64,000 nt of DNA from Bryum argenteum (taxonomy: Eukaryota > Streptophyta > Bryopsida > Bryales > Bryaceae). The stretch covers positions 1,419,413-1,483,412 of the forward strand of contig CM073324.1 in the NCBI GenBank assembly GCA_037043015.1, written 5' to 3'. The notes under the pieces are model-generated. The model saw nothing but the letters and a program-made list of their open reading frames with translations, did no database searches and had not been told where the DNA came from. Below, one piece after another: positions 1 through 10,379 of this stretch (positions within the stretch are counted from its first letter, which is position 1; the number at the start of each line of letters is the position of its first letter). The translations under genes and the position numbers were made by a program.

Positions 1-1700
1 GGTTTCTTTTAGAGCATGGTGATACAAGACTGATACAGGAGTGATACATGAGTAACTTGCGAATGCAGAAGTAGCTTGGGAGTGCTGCAGGGTTGGCGAG
101 TACGTGCGAGTTCGGAAGCAATCGCTTGAGAATGTTACAGTGATGGCAAAAACGAACGGATCAGGGGGAGAGGAGTGCGCATGCATGATGCTCCTGGATC
201 ACAGTACACGTAATACTACATGCTAGTATCATTGACATGGGTGGCATGGACCAGAAACACTCGAGGAAAAACAGAACCAGTGGAAGCCCTATTAGGGCCT
301 ATTAATAGCAAGCCACATGACAGGGAGCGACGTGAACACAGACACCCTGCTCGCTGTCTAGTTCAGGAGTTATCGATGTGCAGCGACGTGAACAGCCACC
401 CTGCTCGCTGACTAATTTAGCAGTTATCGATGGGCTCCTCGAGGTGATCAAGGTCACAAGCGCAGAGTTTGCCAAAGATCGCTACCATTCATCTTAGGTC
501 GATGAGCCTGCGTTCATGCTCTCCTGCGGATTAAAGTCTGCTCACTGCAGAGGAGGAGATGCCAAGGGAATGACTGAGCACGTATCGGTTGCAACTGGAG
601 TTAAGGGCCGCGCTTATGCGAGCAACAATCTGCGATGCAAAAAGGAAACTGAGCAAATATTGGTGTGATAACTCAGATACATGTCTTGCAAGATCGATGA
701 TACGAGGCACTGACCGGTTGGCGGATCTGCGGATGTTCTTGGAACAACTCGAGCGCATTCAAGAGGATAGGATGGTGGACTTCAACTACTCTGATAAATT
801 CGGCTCTAACATCGTGTACGAGACCTCTCCTTTCGACCACTTCTTGGAGACAATGCTGGAACTGGTGGCAGAGCGGATCGCAGCGGTGAGGCAATCCACG
901 ACGATCACTGCGTGAGGAAATAAGCTAAGACACCTAAACTGCAACCGCACTAAGGGGAGAACACATGCAACAAAAGCCAGAAGGAGAGTGGAGAAGCAGA
1001 GTCTCGGCATGGCTGTGGGCAGCTGACACGTGAGGTTCAGCCAAGGCATTCGTTGCTGGGATAAGGCAGCTGTGGAGGGCGGACACCCTTCACAATTGGA
1101 TCTCAGATCCAGCCATTGCGGATCAAGGACCGGCTGATCTTACACCTGCTACACGCGGCGGCCATCGGCGGATATGCGTGCTGATCTGCGACGCTGTGGA
1201 GTTCGGCAGTTTCTGGCGAGATCCATCGGCGGCACGTCGGCTGATTTGTAAAGTCCACCGCGAATGTCGACCGCAAGGAACCGGCCACGGGAGTTATCGG
1301 CGCAGACAGCCGGTCTGACAGCTGTGCTGCCGGCCCTGCTGTTCGGCGGCGGCTGCCAGTTATTGGCGGGAGCCTGCCGGGACGTTGGTGGGTGTCGGCT
1401 GGCACCGGGACGTTGGCGGTTTTTGGCAACCCCGCACCACTCCCCAAGCCCGTGGGGGGCCCGAACCCGTGCTAGTCTCCAAGCTGTGGGGCCTCAAGAC
1501 CGTGCCATTAAGAAATTAGAATGCGGTATATGGAAAGCATGTGACGGTGGACACTCATGAGCTTAGGTGCAGTGGATCCCGCCGGAGTAGGCCCCCGACC
1601 TTGGATTCGGCATAATGATGTTCATTATCTTGTTGGGCCTCCCGCACCACGGCCGCTTAGCTTGACAGATTTACCTTCAGCCCCATTATTGGTAATTTTA
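1..1700. other. Intergenic DNA, no supported gene
   Basis: No domain, splice-supported exon or recognisable transposon protein was found. Short reading frames on both strands (for example 589-915 plus) have no family resemblance. The part from about 1100 to 1500 is GC-rich. The area precedes the gag of the Ty3 element, so part of it may be the 5' leader or a decayed 5' LTR, but nothing here resembles the sequence that begins at 8077. Confidence 0.5.
327..438. repeat. Two-copy tandem repeat, period 56 bp
   Basis: Two adjacent copies begin with GCGACGTGAACA at 327 and 383. Both continue through CACCCTGCTCGCTG and end near AGTTATCGATG. They differ by a few substitutions and small indels. Confidence 0.75.
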
Positions 1701-1773
1701 ACCCACATGCGATTGCTTGAGGAACGGAGATAGGACGTTTTGGAAGTATAAAGTACACGAGAGGGATTATACC

Positions 1774-2790
1774 ATGGAGCCCAATGAGGTGCCTTTAGTT
1801 ACGGACCTGCCGCCACCAAGGGAAGGAGTGGACTTAGCAATGTTCATTCAACAACAACTTCAAGTCCTGCATGCCGTCCAACAACAAGTGCAAGGGCTGC
1901 ACACCGCGATCCCTCACATTGTTCAAGAGTGTATGGTCCGTAGCGGCGCTACACAAGGACCCCCGGCAGCACCTCCATCGGTGCCTCCGCAACCAACTCA
2001 AGAAGAACCATCGAGCAAGGGCATCACGAAAATCGCTCGGCCAAGGGACTTCGTTGGTAAAAAAGGTGGCGATGTTTATCGTTGGCTCGCGCAGCTTCGG
2101 CTACAATTCGACAACAATCCTCAAGGGTATGGAACGGACCTGCAAAAGATAACTTGTGCACTCTCCTACATGACGGGGACGGCAGAGGGTTGGGCGATGC
2201 CTCTTCTGCAGGCCCTTGATGAGAAGAGGAGTCACCCGCTACTAGCCTCTTACGAGGAGTTTCAGGGGAGAGTGATCTCGGTGTTTGGAGAGGTTGATCG
2301 CAAGGGACACGCAGAAGACCGACTTATGGTGCTTCGCCAAACTGTTGGCGTGGCCTCCTACATAGCGGCTTTTAACGAGTTGGCAATCCAAGTGGGGTGG
2401 TGCGAAGAAGCACTCATCACTCATTTTCGACAAGGTCTGAAGACCAAAGTCCATTATGCGATAGCCACCTCGGAAGAACCACCCACCACTCTCCAAGGAT
2501 GGGTGTCGTGATCCTCTCGAATAGATGAGCCGCTTTGGGCCATGCGACCCAAGACTGGGCAATTTCCGTCTACTCCATCCTCCCAATCCGGGCGGCGGTT
2601 CCCACACCCCGGACCCTTTGTACCCACAACGGGGCCGGTCCCAATGGAACTCGACGCCCTTGCATCTGGTCCCAGGAAGTCGACGGCCTTGGCAAAGACA
2701 CCGTCGGAGCCGCAGGAGTTCCAACGTCAGGGCCGGTGCTAGGGGTGTGGGCAGCAAGGTCACCTTCGATCCAGGTGTCCAACCAATCCC
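1774..2790 (+). pseudogene. Ty3/gypsy gag, broken
   Basis: This is the capsid region of a Ty3-type retrotransposon, which would package element RNA. The ATG at 1774 has a good plant context (ACC before, G after). The first open stretch runs to a TGA at 2509-2511. It contains the retrotransposon gag pattern, with a proline-rich linker followed by a block with DVYRWLAQLRLQF. Reading resumes from about 2542. A CCHC zinc knuckle with GCGQQGHLRSRC is visible around 2740-2780, but a TAG at 2740-2742 falls inside it, after the first cysteine. The gag is therefore inactivated at least twice. No PBS or 5' LTR could be identified upstream. Confidence 0.8.
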
Positions 2791-3031
2791 TCGAAGCCCT
2801 TCTCCTTTTCTGCCACTTTGGAAGAGGAGGCTACTTGCTCGGAAAAAGGAGAAGCCCGGGACTGACGCCCTCCGCTCAGTACCCGGGCCAGCGCCAAATC
2901 GCCACTACGTATAAGCAGGCGCTCCTTGACGTGGCAAGACCGGAAAATGAGCCTCTTTTCCTACGCGCAACCACCGACTCCAGCACGCATCTGACACTAG
3001 GAGGGAGGCCAATGGAAGACCGGCTACATTA

Positions 3032-5637
3032 TTGGTGGATTCTGGAGCAACGGGTGTATTCATACACTCGTCGTTTGCCGCCACTAGTCATACCACTATT
3101 ACGGCAAAGACCGCCCCCCGCGAGGTTCGAGTAATTGACGGTCGGGTTATCAACACGGGACTGATCACCCATGAGGCAACTTTTCAGCTGGTGGTCGGAG
3201 ACCACATGGAGACCCTCACGGCGGACATTACGAACACCGGCCGCTACGACCTCGTCCTTGGCACTCCGTGGTTATGGCGACATGACACCGACATTCGATG
3301 GTCCACAAAAGAGGTCACGTTTGCTTCCTCTTTCTGTAGGGGGCATTGCTTGCCAACCTCCCTACCAGCTCGCGTGGTTAGCATTCGCCCTACTCTATCT
3401 TCTCTACCAAAGTTCCGTCAGGCGACTAAAGAGGTAGAGCTCAATTCACTTGAGATTTCTGAGCTCTCTACGACCCCATCACAGGCTGGTATGGCACTTC
3501 CTGCAGCCTATGCGGACTTGGAAGGCGCTTTTAGCGAAGAAGCTTCCAATGAGCTCCCTCAACACGGGCCTTCGCACATGAAGATAGAATTCAAGGAAGG
3601 ACAAGAACCCCGCAACATGGGCCTACACCCAATGTCCCCTGCGGAACTCGAGGAGTTGCGTCGCTACCTTGACGAACACCTTGGAAAAGGGTGGATTCGA
3701 CGATCCCAATATCCCGTTTCAGCACCGATCGTATTTGCCAAGAAGAAGGACGGTACGCTTCGTGTTTGCATTGATTATTGGAATCTCAACAAAGTCACCA
3801 TCAGGAACCGATATCCGATGCCCCTAATTCCTGAGCTGACGGATCGCCCAGTAGGGGCCAAGGTATTCTCCAAGCTGGATGTACGACAAGCATACCACCG
3901 AGTCCGGATGGCTGCTCGCAATAACTACAAGACGGCTTTTAAGACCCGGTATGGTCTTTACGAGTACTTGGTCATGCCTTTTGGGCTTACCAATGCCCCG
4001 GTGCAGTTTCAGGCTCATTTGCAGAGTATTTTCGGAGACCTCCTTGACGTTTTGGTGGTGATCTACCTCGACGACATTCTTATTTTCTCCAAGACTTTGG
4101 AGGAGCACCAAGAAGTTGTTCGGGAGGTTCTGCGACGCATGCAACGACATGGGCTCTACGCTAAGCTATCGAAATGCAAATTCCACAAGGAGTCCGTCGA
4201 GTTCCTAGGGCTGGTGGTCTCGGTCAGTGGCCTGGAGATGTGTTCAGACAAGGTGGCTGTGTTGAAGGATTGGCCTACGCCAAAAAACCTGCGGGAAGTA
4301 CAAGCCTTTTTGGAGTATGCAAATTTCTACCGTAGATTCATTGCAGATTATTCACGGATAGCGGTGCCCCTTACACGACTTACTCGGAAGGACCACCCCT
4401 TTGCATGGACCCCTGCAACGGAGGCGGCCTTTACGGAGCTCCGTCGACGGTTCACGGAAGCGCCAGTGCTACTTCATCCGCAGTTCGACAAGCCTTTTTT
4501 AGTAGAGACGGATGCCTCCGACACTGCAACCGGTGGGATACTGTCCTAATTAATATGGTTCTGATGGATTGCTACATCCATGTGTGTATCGTAGCTCAAA
4601 GATGTCCGCAGCAGAGGAAAACTACGACATCTACGACAAGGAGTTACTAAGCATTGTTTTGGCTTTCCAAGATTGGTGGGTATACCTGGAGGGTTCACCT
4701 CATCAGATGCGGGTAATATCCGACCACAAAAACTTGGAAGAGTTTCTGAAAACTAAAGTCCTGAACCGCCGGCAGGCGCGTTGGTCCGAAGTACTCTCAG
4801 CATATAATTTTGTAATTAAGCATCGTCCCGGGGCCTTAAATGGACGGGCTGATATGCTCTCCCGGAGATTCGATAACCCTACTACGAATGACAACAATAC
4901 ACGGCCGCTGCTACGGCTAGCAATGCTAGAGGCAGTCGACCCGGTTTGGACGGATGACCAGATTTTCCAGAAGATCAAGGAAACTATCTCATCAGTTCCA
5001 CCTTGGGACCCATCAAAAATTTCGTGACAACGGGTCTTGGTGACGTTCCAGCACAGTTACGTCGTCAATTTCGCGACTATGCTCTTCGCGACGGGGTTCT
5101 GTATTTTCGTGACGCGATAATGGTCCCGGATAACGACGAATTACGACGACAGGTACTTCGCTCTCGCCACGACGCACCGGCAGCTGGGCATTTGGGACGC
5201 GCAAAGACAGTGGACCTGGTGGCCCGCACGTATTACTGGCCATCCTTGACGAAATATGTTCACCGCTACGTTGATGGCTGTGATATTTGCCAGAGGTCTA
5301 AATCCACCCGCCATCTTTGATACGGACTCCTTCAGGCTATTCCAGCGGCGGATGCCCCATGGAAGCGAGTTACAACTGACTTCATTGTTAAGCGTCCCCA
5401 AAGCGCAGGGTACAATGCAATCATGGTGGTGGTCGACAAAAATACAAAACTCGCTCATTTCATTCCCACCACGGAGGCAATGGACTGAGCTGGTACTGCC
5501 AAGTTATATTTACAACACGTCTGGAAGCACCACGGCACCCCTACGGAGTTGATTTCTGACCGCGGCGTAGTTTTTGTCTCCAAATTCATGCGGCGCCTTC
5601 ATGAACTTCTACGCATCCAGCCCGCACCAACAACGAC
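3032..5637 (+). pseudogene. Ty3/gypsy pol (protease, RT, RNase H, integrase N-half), broken
   Basis: The domains follow Ty3 order. The protease has the active-site triplet DSG (DSGATGVFI near 3035). The reverse transcriptase runs to about 4549 and has VFAKKKDGTLRVCIDY, VMPFGLTNAP and the catalytic YLDDILIF near 4063-4086. RNase H resumes in another frame from about 4569 ([12 protein letters not shown], then [16 protein letters not shown]). The integrase HHCC zinc region with CDICQRSK lies near 5160-5300. There is a frameshift near 4550, another near 5000-5027, and a third near 5320. The integrase core then continues in a different frame (TDFIVKRP, LISDRGVVF) until it is cut by the insertion at 5638. 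RT, then RNase H, then integrase is the Ty3 order, not the copia order. Confidence 0.9.
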
Positions 5638-7220
5638 TGTGGTATTATTTTCAGTTCCTTTTCAAGAATAAAAATTAATAGTAAAGTTCGTTCCAAGGAG
5701 GTGATGTTTAAATAGGGATACTTCTAAGTTAAATCCAGGTAGGTCATTGCAACCAAAAATCAGAGAAGGTAATTTCCGTTCTATAGAATTTCACAGGTAC
5801 AAGTTTAACCTTAAATTGTTCTAATTACTAATTGAATAATATTCTTGCATTATTGTTTAAGTTAGGATGATTCTCCCAGTAGGTGTCTTCTTCCACTGCA
5901 AGTTTTCGCTTATTTTATACTTTTCTCCAACTCGGCAAGATCAGCACTGCAGCTTAGTCTTTTCCCAATCGGACATCAGATACTTCTGATTCCAACTCCA
6001 GATTGGCTTTAAATTGCTTTTCTTTCTTTTCTTTTCCCTTGCGATACTCCAACTCGGCAGCCATTACCTCTTTTGTATCAAATCGGTACATCAATCAATT
6101 CGGCAGTTACAGACCGATTTGTTGTTACTCGCTTCAATTCCAGCTTTTCTCTTAATTCTCATAATACTTTTTATTTCAATCAAATCCCTAATTGGATCTC
6201 GCTATTCAACTTAGATCCCCTTTCCTCGAATACAGGCTCATTACCCGATTCGGACACTCAACAGCAATACACAGCACTTCTCACCAATTCGGCTGTTAAC
6301 TCAATTGCACTATTTTCAACCACATGCTTGCATCACAACCTATTTTGTAATTTTCTCTTGCTTCGAATCATATACTGACTCCAATTCGGACCAGTTCCAA
6401 TACATAAGCAACTAACTCTCAGTTGGAATCCGCACCCACTCGGTAATCATAACTTCATCAACTATCAATCAATTACACACTTTTTTATTCCAATTTGATA
6501 TTGTATGATCAATTCGGCATTCACTCACTTCCTATTCGACAATTATAAACTCTGAACCCGACTTGGACTACAATGACATCACAAAACCCACAACTTGGAT
6601 AAAAATTTGCTTTTATATTCATTTACAGCTTACATACATTGCTCAATTTCTCATTACAATTTGTAACATTTTTCTATTTCAAATAGTTCATCACATTCAT
6701 ATTTCAACTTCACTCTCACTTTCTTTCTCACACTCCAATTCAAAACAATCACCAACAAGAAAACAATTACACAACACCACGGCTGGGACACGAATTGGAA
6801 TATTCAACAATCGGTCCTACACTCCTCGGCAGGAAGACTTTTATACCTTTCAAACGTTACTTGTTCAACCGTTTGCCTACTTGGCATTGCTCCATATCAC
6901 TCTCACATGCGGTTCCTTTCACACACTCCCATTTCGCTTACTTTCCCACTCGGAATTTGCTTGACAACTCGAACTTAACCTGACTTTCTTGTGACTCCCT
7001 ATTTGGCTTATATCCGACTTCCCACTTGTTGGATTCTCACTCGGCCTTTCTGATTTGACTGATTTGACCATTCTAACACTCCCAATTGCATTTTAATTCA
7101 ACAATTCTACATGCAAAACCACCCAATTGAACACTCAATGTCAGCAAAAAGCTGGAATTTGCTTCGAATTAACACTCCAAAATTGTCAAAATCGTATCCA
7201 ACTTGTCTATCTACAACGAC
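5633..7220. mobile_element. Solo LTR inserted in the Ty3 integrase (5638-7215) with 5-bp TSD
   Basis: The insert begins TGTGGTATT at 5638 and ends TATCTACA at 7215, so it has the TG...CA ends of an LTR. The 5-bp sequence ACGAC is present on both sides (5633-5637 and 7216-7220). With the insert and one repeat removed, the host integrase frame continues without a shift. No gag or pol lies between the ends, so the 1,578-bp insert is best explained as a solo LTR left by recombination between two LTRs. Its plus strand is poor in G and rich in A, C and T, with many degenerate copies of a motif such as CAATTCGGC or AACTCGGCA. Confidence 0.8.
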
Positions 7221-8076
7221 ATTTCATCCGCAGTCGGATGGCCAGACAGAACGCGTAAACCAGTACTTGGAACAGATTCTTCATATGTTCAGAGCTAAAC
7301 GCAAAGACGACTGGGCCGACCTTCTCCCAGTCGCGGAGTTTGCATACAACAACTCCGTCCACTCTGCAACCGGTCTCTCCCCCTTCTATGCAACATATGG
7401 CTACCATCCGACAATGTCTTTCAGCAAACCTACGACCTCGACAGTTCCGGCTGCAGAAGAGCGAGTTCAACTTCTACACCAGGTTCACGAGGAGATCAAG
7501 ACAATGATCCACATTGCAGGACAACATGCTAAGAGGCACTATGATCGCCATGTACAAGACGCACCGCGATACAGTGTGGGCGACAAAGTATTGCTCCGCA
7601 GCGAGCATATTGCAACAACGTCACCATCTAAGAAGTTGGGCCCCAAGTTCCTGGGACCCTTTCCCATCATCTCCAAACTTTCCGACTTGGTTTATCGCCT
7701 CAAGCTACCTCACACCTTCCGTATTCATGATGTATTCCACGTAGCCGTTTTAGAACCCTACCGCCTCGACACGATTCCGGGCCGACAGCAGCGACCACCA
7801 TCCCCTGTCATTACTCCGGGGGGAGGTATGGAGTGGGAGGTTCGTCAAGTACTGGACTCACGAGTTGTGGGACGAGGACATCGCGTGCAATATTTAGTAT
7901 CCTCGAAAGAATATGGACCTAAACAGGACTCGTGGGAGCCCGCTGATCATTTACGCAACGCTCCACTCATGGTCGCGGCTTTTCACAGACTACATCCACA
8001 TGCCCCCCATCCGCCATCTAGACCTAGAATGTTAGGACTAGGCTTAGGACCAGGATTACATCTAGGAGGTAGTTAG
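7216..8076 (+). pseudogene. Ty3/gypsy pol 3' end: integrase C-half and chromodomain
   Basis: The frame resumes after the solo LTR with FHPQSDGQTERVNQYLEQ, the conserved block at the end of the integrase catalytic core. It continues through PVAEFAYNNSVHSATG and the GPKFLGPFPI and HDVFHVAVLEPY blocks of the integrase C-terminus. The last ~60 residues match a chromodomain, with WEVRQVLDSR, then VQYLVSSKEYGP and DSWEPADHL. The chromodomain places the element among chromoviruses, whose integrases use it to recognise chromatin. The TAG stop at 8074-8076 abuts the presumed 3' LTR. Confidence 0.9.
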
Positions 8077-8240
8077 TGACAGTTGGGCGGTGGCTAGCCT
8101 AACCGTCGTCTTTCCCCTGTATAAAGCCAGTGAAGGAGGAAACTCCTTCACTGGACATTTCGTCATTACAAGATTCAAGCATTTAGTTTTTACGCTTCTC
8201 GTGATTCTTGCCTGGTCTGACATCCAATTACCATCAAAGA
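8077..8240 (+). mobile_element. Putative start of the chromovirus 3' LTR
   Basis: TGACAGTTGGGCGG begins immediately after the pol stop, and the purine-rich AGGAGGTAGTTAG just before it may be the polypurine tract. A TATA-like GTATAAAG lies at 8119-8126. The right end is not clear, and no matching 5' LTR is seen before 1774, so the assignment rests on position and the TATA signal only. Confidence 0.5.
8127..8154. promoter_or_regulatory. Perfect 12-bp hairpin just after the LTR TATA box
   Basis: CCAGTGAAGGAG (8127-8138) and CTCCTTCACTGG (8143-8154) are perfect reverse complements separated by the loop GAAA. The stem directly follows the TATA-like sequence. In RNA it would sit at or near the 5' end, or in the R region of the element transcript. 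Confidence 0.8.
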
Positions 8241-9627
8241 ATTTTTATTCTCAACTTAAATCAAATAGAAATAAGATAGTTAGTGATTCAATGACTTATG
8301 CTTATTCAAGAACGAATCCTGCAAACAAAGAATTAATAATATGAAGAATCTTATTAAAATACATGGTTATTGTCATATATTTTCACACTATTGGATGTTC
8401 CACACATTAATATACACTACATTGAATAGCTTATTCACTATTTATGAGTTAGTTAAAAATTTAGTTATAAGGAAATTAGGGTTTCCTACCATCCTTTTCA
8501 TTATAAAGAGACGTTGCTTACTATTTCTTCATCGCATTTCTTATATAATCTTTACAATTCATCCTTTCTCTATCTTTTTATCATGGAAAATATTGACATG
8601 ACTCTTGAACACATTTAATTTTTAAAGGAATGGTTTCAATGCCAATGAGGAGTTAATTTTGAAAGTCATGGGAGTACATAAATTTGCCACTCAAACTTTA
8701 TCGCATAGAAAATCTTCACAAGAATTTTTGGAAGAGGCACTTACAAATCTTGAACAAGATGCAAAGACCACAAAGGTGAATCACAAACTTTGTTCCATCA
8801 CTCCACCTAATTATGTGGATTTTTTTGCAAAATTATTCAATGTGCATCCAAAGCTTAAAACAACAACTTTTAATTTCATACTTCTCAAGCGACACAAGAA
8901 ACAACCTAATGTGGTCACTACAAATATGTGTCATAATGAAGAAGCGAGAAGGATTGAGAAATTCTTAAGTGCAATAATGACATTTAAATTTGAAATTGGA
9001 ACTTTACCATTTTATACCGTAAAATCCATGTAAGATGCACTTAATGGTGAATATGTGGACTGACCCACAATATTTATGAAACAAATTCATTTTTGAAGAA
9101 AAAAGGATTAGATAAGAACTAAATGAATATTCCTCTACTTCAATTCAAACAAGAGTTGGCACTCATTAAATGCTTATTTTTTAAATTTAAGAATTTTGCC
9201 TCTTATTTTACTTCACCAAATTCATGTATCCATGACAGCTACAAAAGGAGATTACTTTCTCCCTTATCAAGCAAATAAATTTAAGGCAACATCATATCAA
9301 AGAGACACAGATGGTCCAATTAGAACCCAAACTTTATGGACTTGTCAAATCACAAATCCAAAACAATTACTTGTATACAAATAAAATAAGTGACATATTA
9401 CCAAGGAAAAGATCAAGACAAGGCAGAAAACAAGCACATTGTCAATTGGATAAACTTTCGCTGAAATTTGGTGCTCAGAAAGCCACTCAAGTATTGCATC
9501 AACTTGTGCATCAGTGTTTGCAACAAAAAATGTCGACGTTCTTTCCAACACATGGACAACATTATGCACACATTGGTGAGAGAAAAGAACAACATTGAGA
9601 GCTTTATCATAGTAGAGCTGAAAAAAC
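8241..9627. other. AT-rich stretch with an unrecognised reading frame (8659-9033 plus)
   Basis: The only longer open frame is 8659-9033 plus (124 codons). Its residues include HRKSSQEFLEEALTNLEQ and NYVDFFAKLFNVHPKL. I do not recognise a family. Base composition is that of the surrounding AT-rich DNA, and the frame is followed by stops. It may be a decayed transposon protein. No splice-supported gene is visible. Confidence 0.3.
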
Positions 9628-10177
9628 TTAACCCCTAAGAGCCCAATCGACCATTTTATGGTCGATCCCGATTTTTAAGGAGCTGTACCTGGATAAAAAA
9701 AGATTTTTTTTGGAATTTTTTTTAACGTTCCAGAAGTTTGGTAAGTTGGGAACCACATCCAATTTACAGAACTCTGTTTGGATTCATAGATTGTTCATAA
9801 TAAGCCTTCAAACACAAACAAGGCAAAGTTTTGTTAGTGTAAGAAAACTTACTATTTTGGGAAACTAATAAGGTTCCTCATAGGTTACTTGTGGCCTCTC
9901 TTCATTTTATCCTATAATATGTGATTTTAGCCAATCATAGCAATTTTTAATTACTAATAATAGAAAATACATTTTATATTGATTTTCAAAGTTTAACTCT
10001 CTTTATTTCATTATTAAAGAAATCTTACTTATTTTAGGAAATTTAACTGTATAGATCTAATTTAGGGTTTAAGGTTTGTATACTATCTTTGGAGCGCTAC
10101 TTCATAAGGGTTACCGAATTCATATTTTATAACACATCTAAGTTTTTCTTCAAACCCCTCGGGCCTTTAGGGGTTAA
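9628..10177. mobile_element. TTAA-flanked element 1 (542 bp, 9632-10173)
   Basis: TTAA flanks both sides (9628-9631 and 10174-10177). The left terminus is CCCCTAAGAGCCC and the right terminus, reverse complemented, is CCCCTAAAGGCCC, so 11 of 13 positions match. The interior is AT-rich, with runs of T and no open frame. TTAA duplication with termini starting CCC is the piggyBac-type signature. The copy is non-autonomous. Confidence 0.7.
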
Positions 10178-10379
10178 GCATTCTCCTCGTACGGAAGAAT
10201 ATTTGAATTTTTGGATAACATGATGATTTTACTCTCACAAGAATTGGAGAATCTAGATTCTGAAAATGATGCACATGCTCAATAAATATTGAATTGTAAT
10301 TATAATTTTGACATTATTGTTAGAATTGCCTCTGTTTAAAATAGTTCTATCCAACTATAAGAACATTTGAAATAAGATG

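Noticed and set aside
589-915. 108-codon plus-strand frame
   Set aside because: No recognisable family, and frames of similar length overlap it on the other strand.
7111-7215. Start of the apparent 321-codon frame upstream of the integrase C-half
   Set aside because: The first ~35 codons lie inside the solo LTR. The genuine integrase coding begins after the target duplication at 7216.
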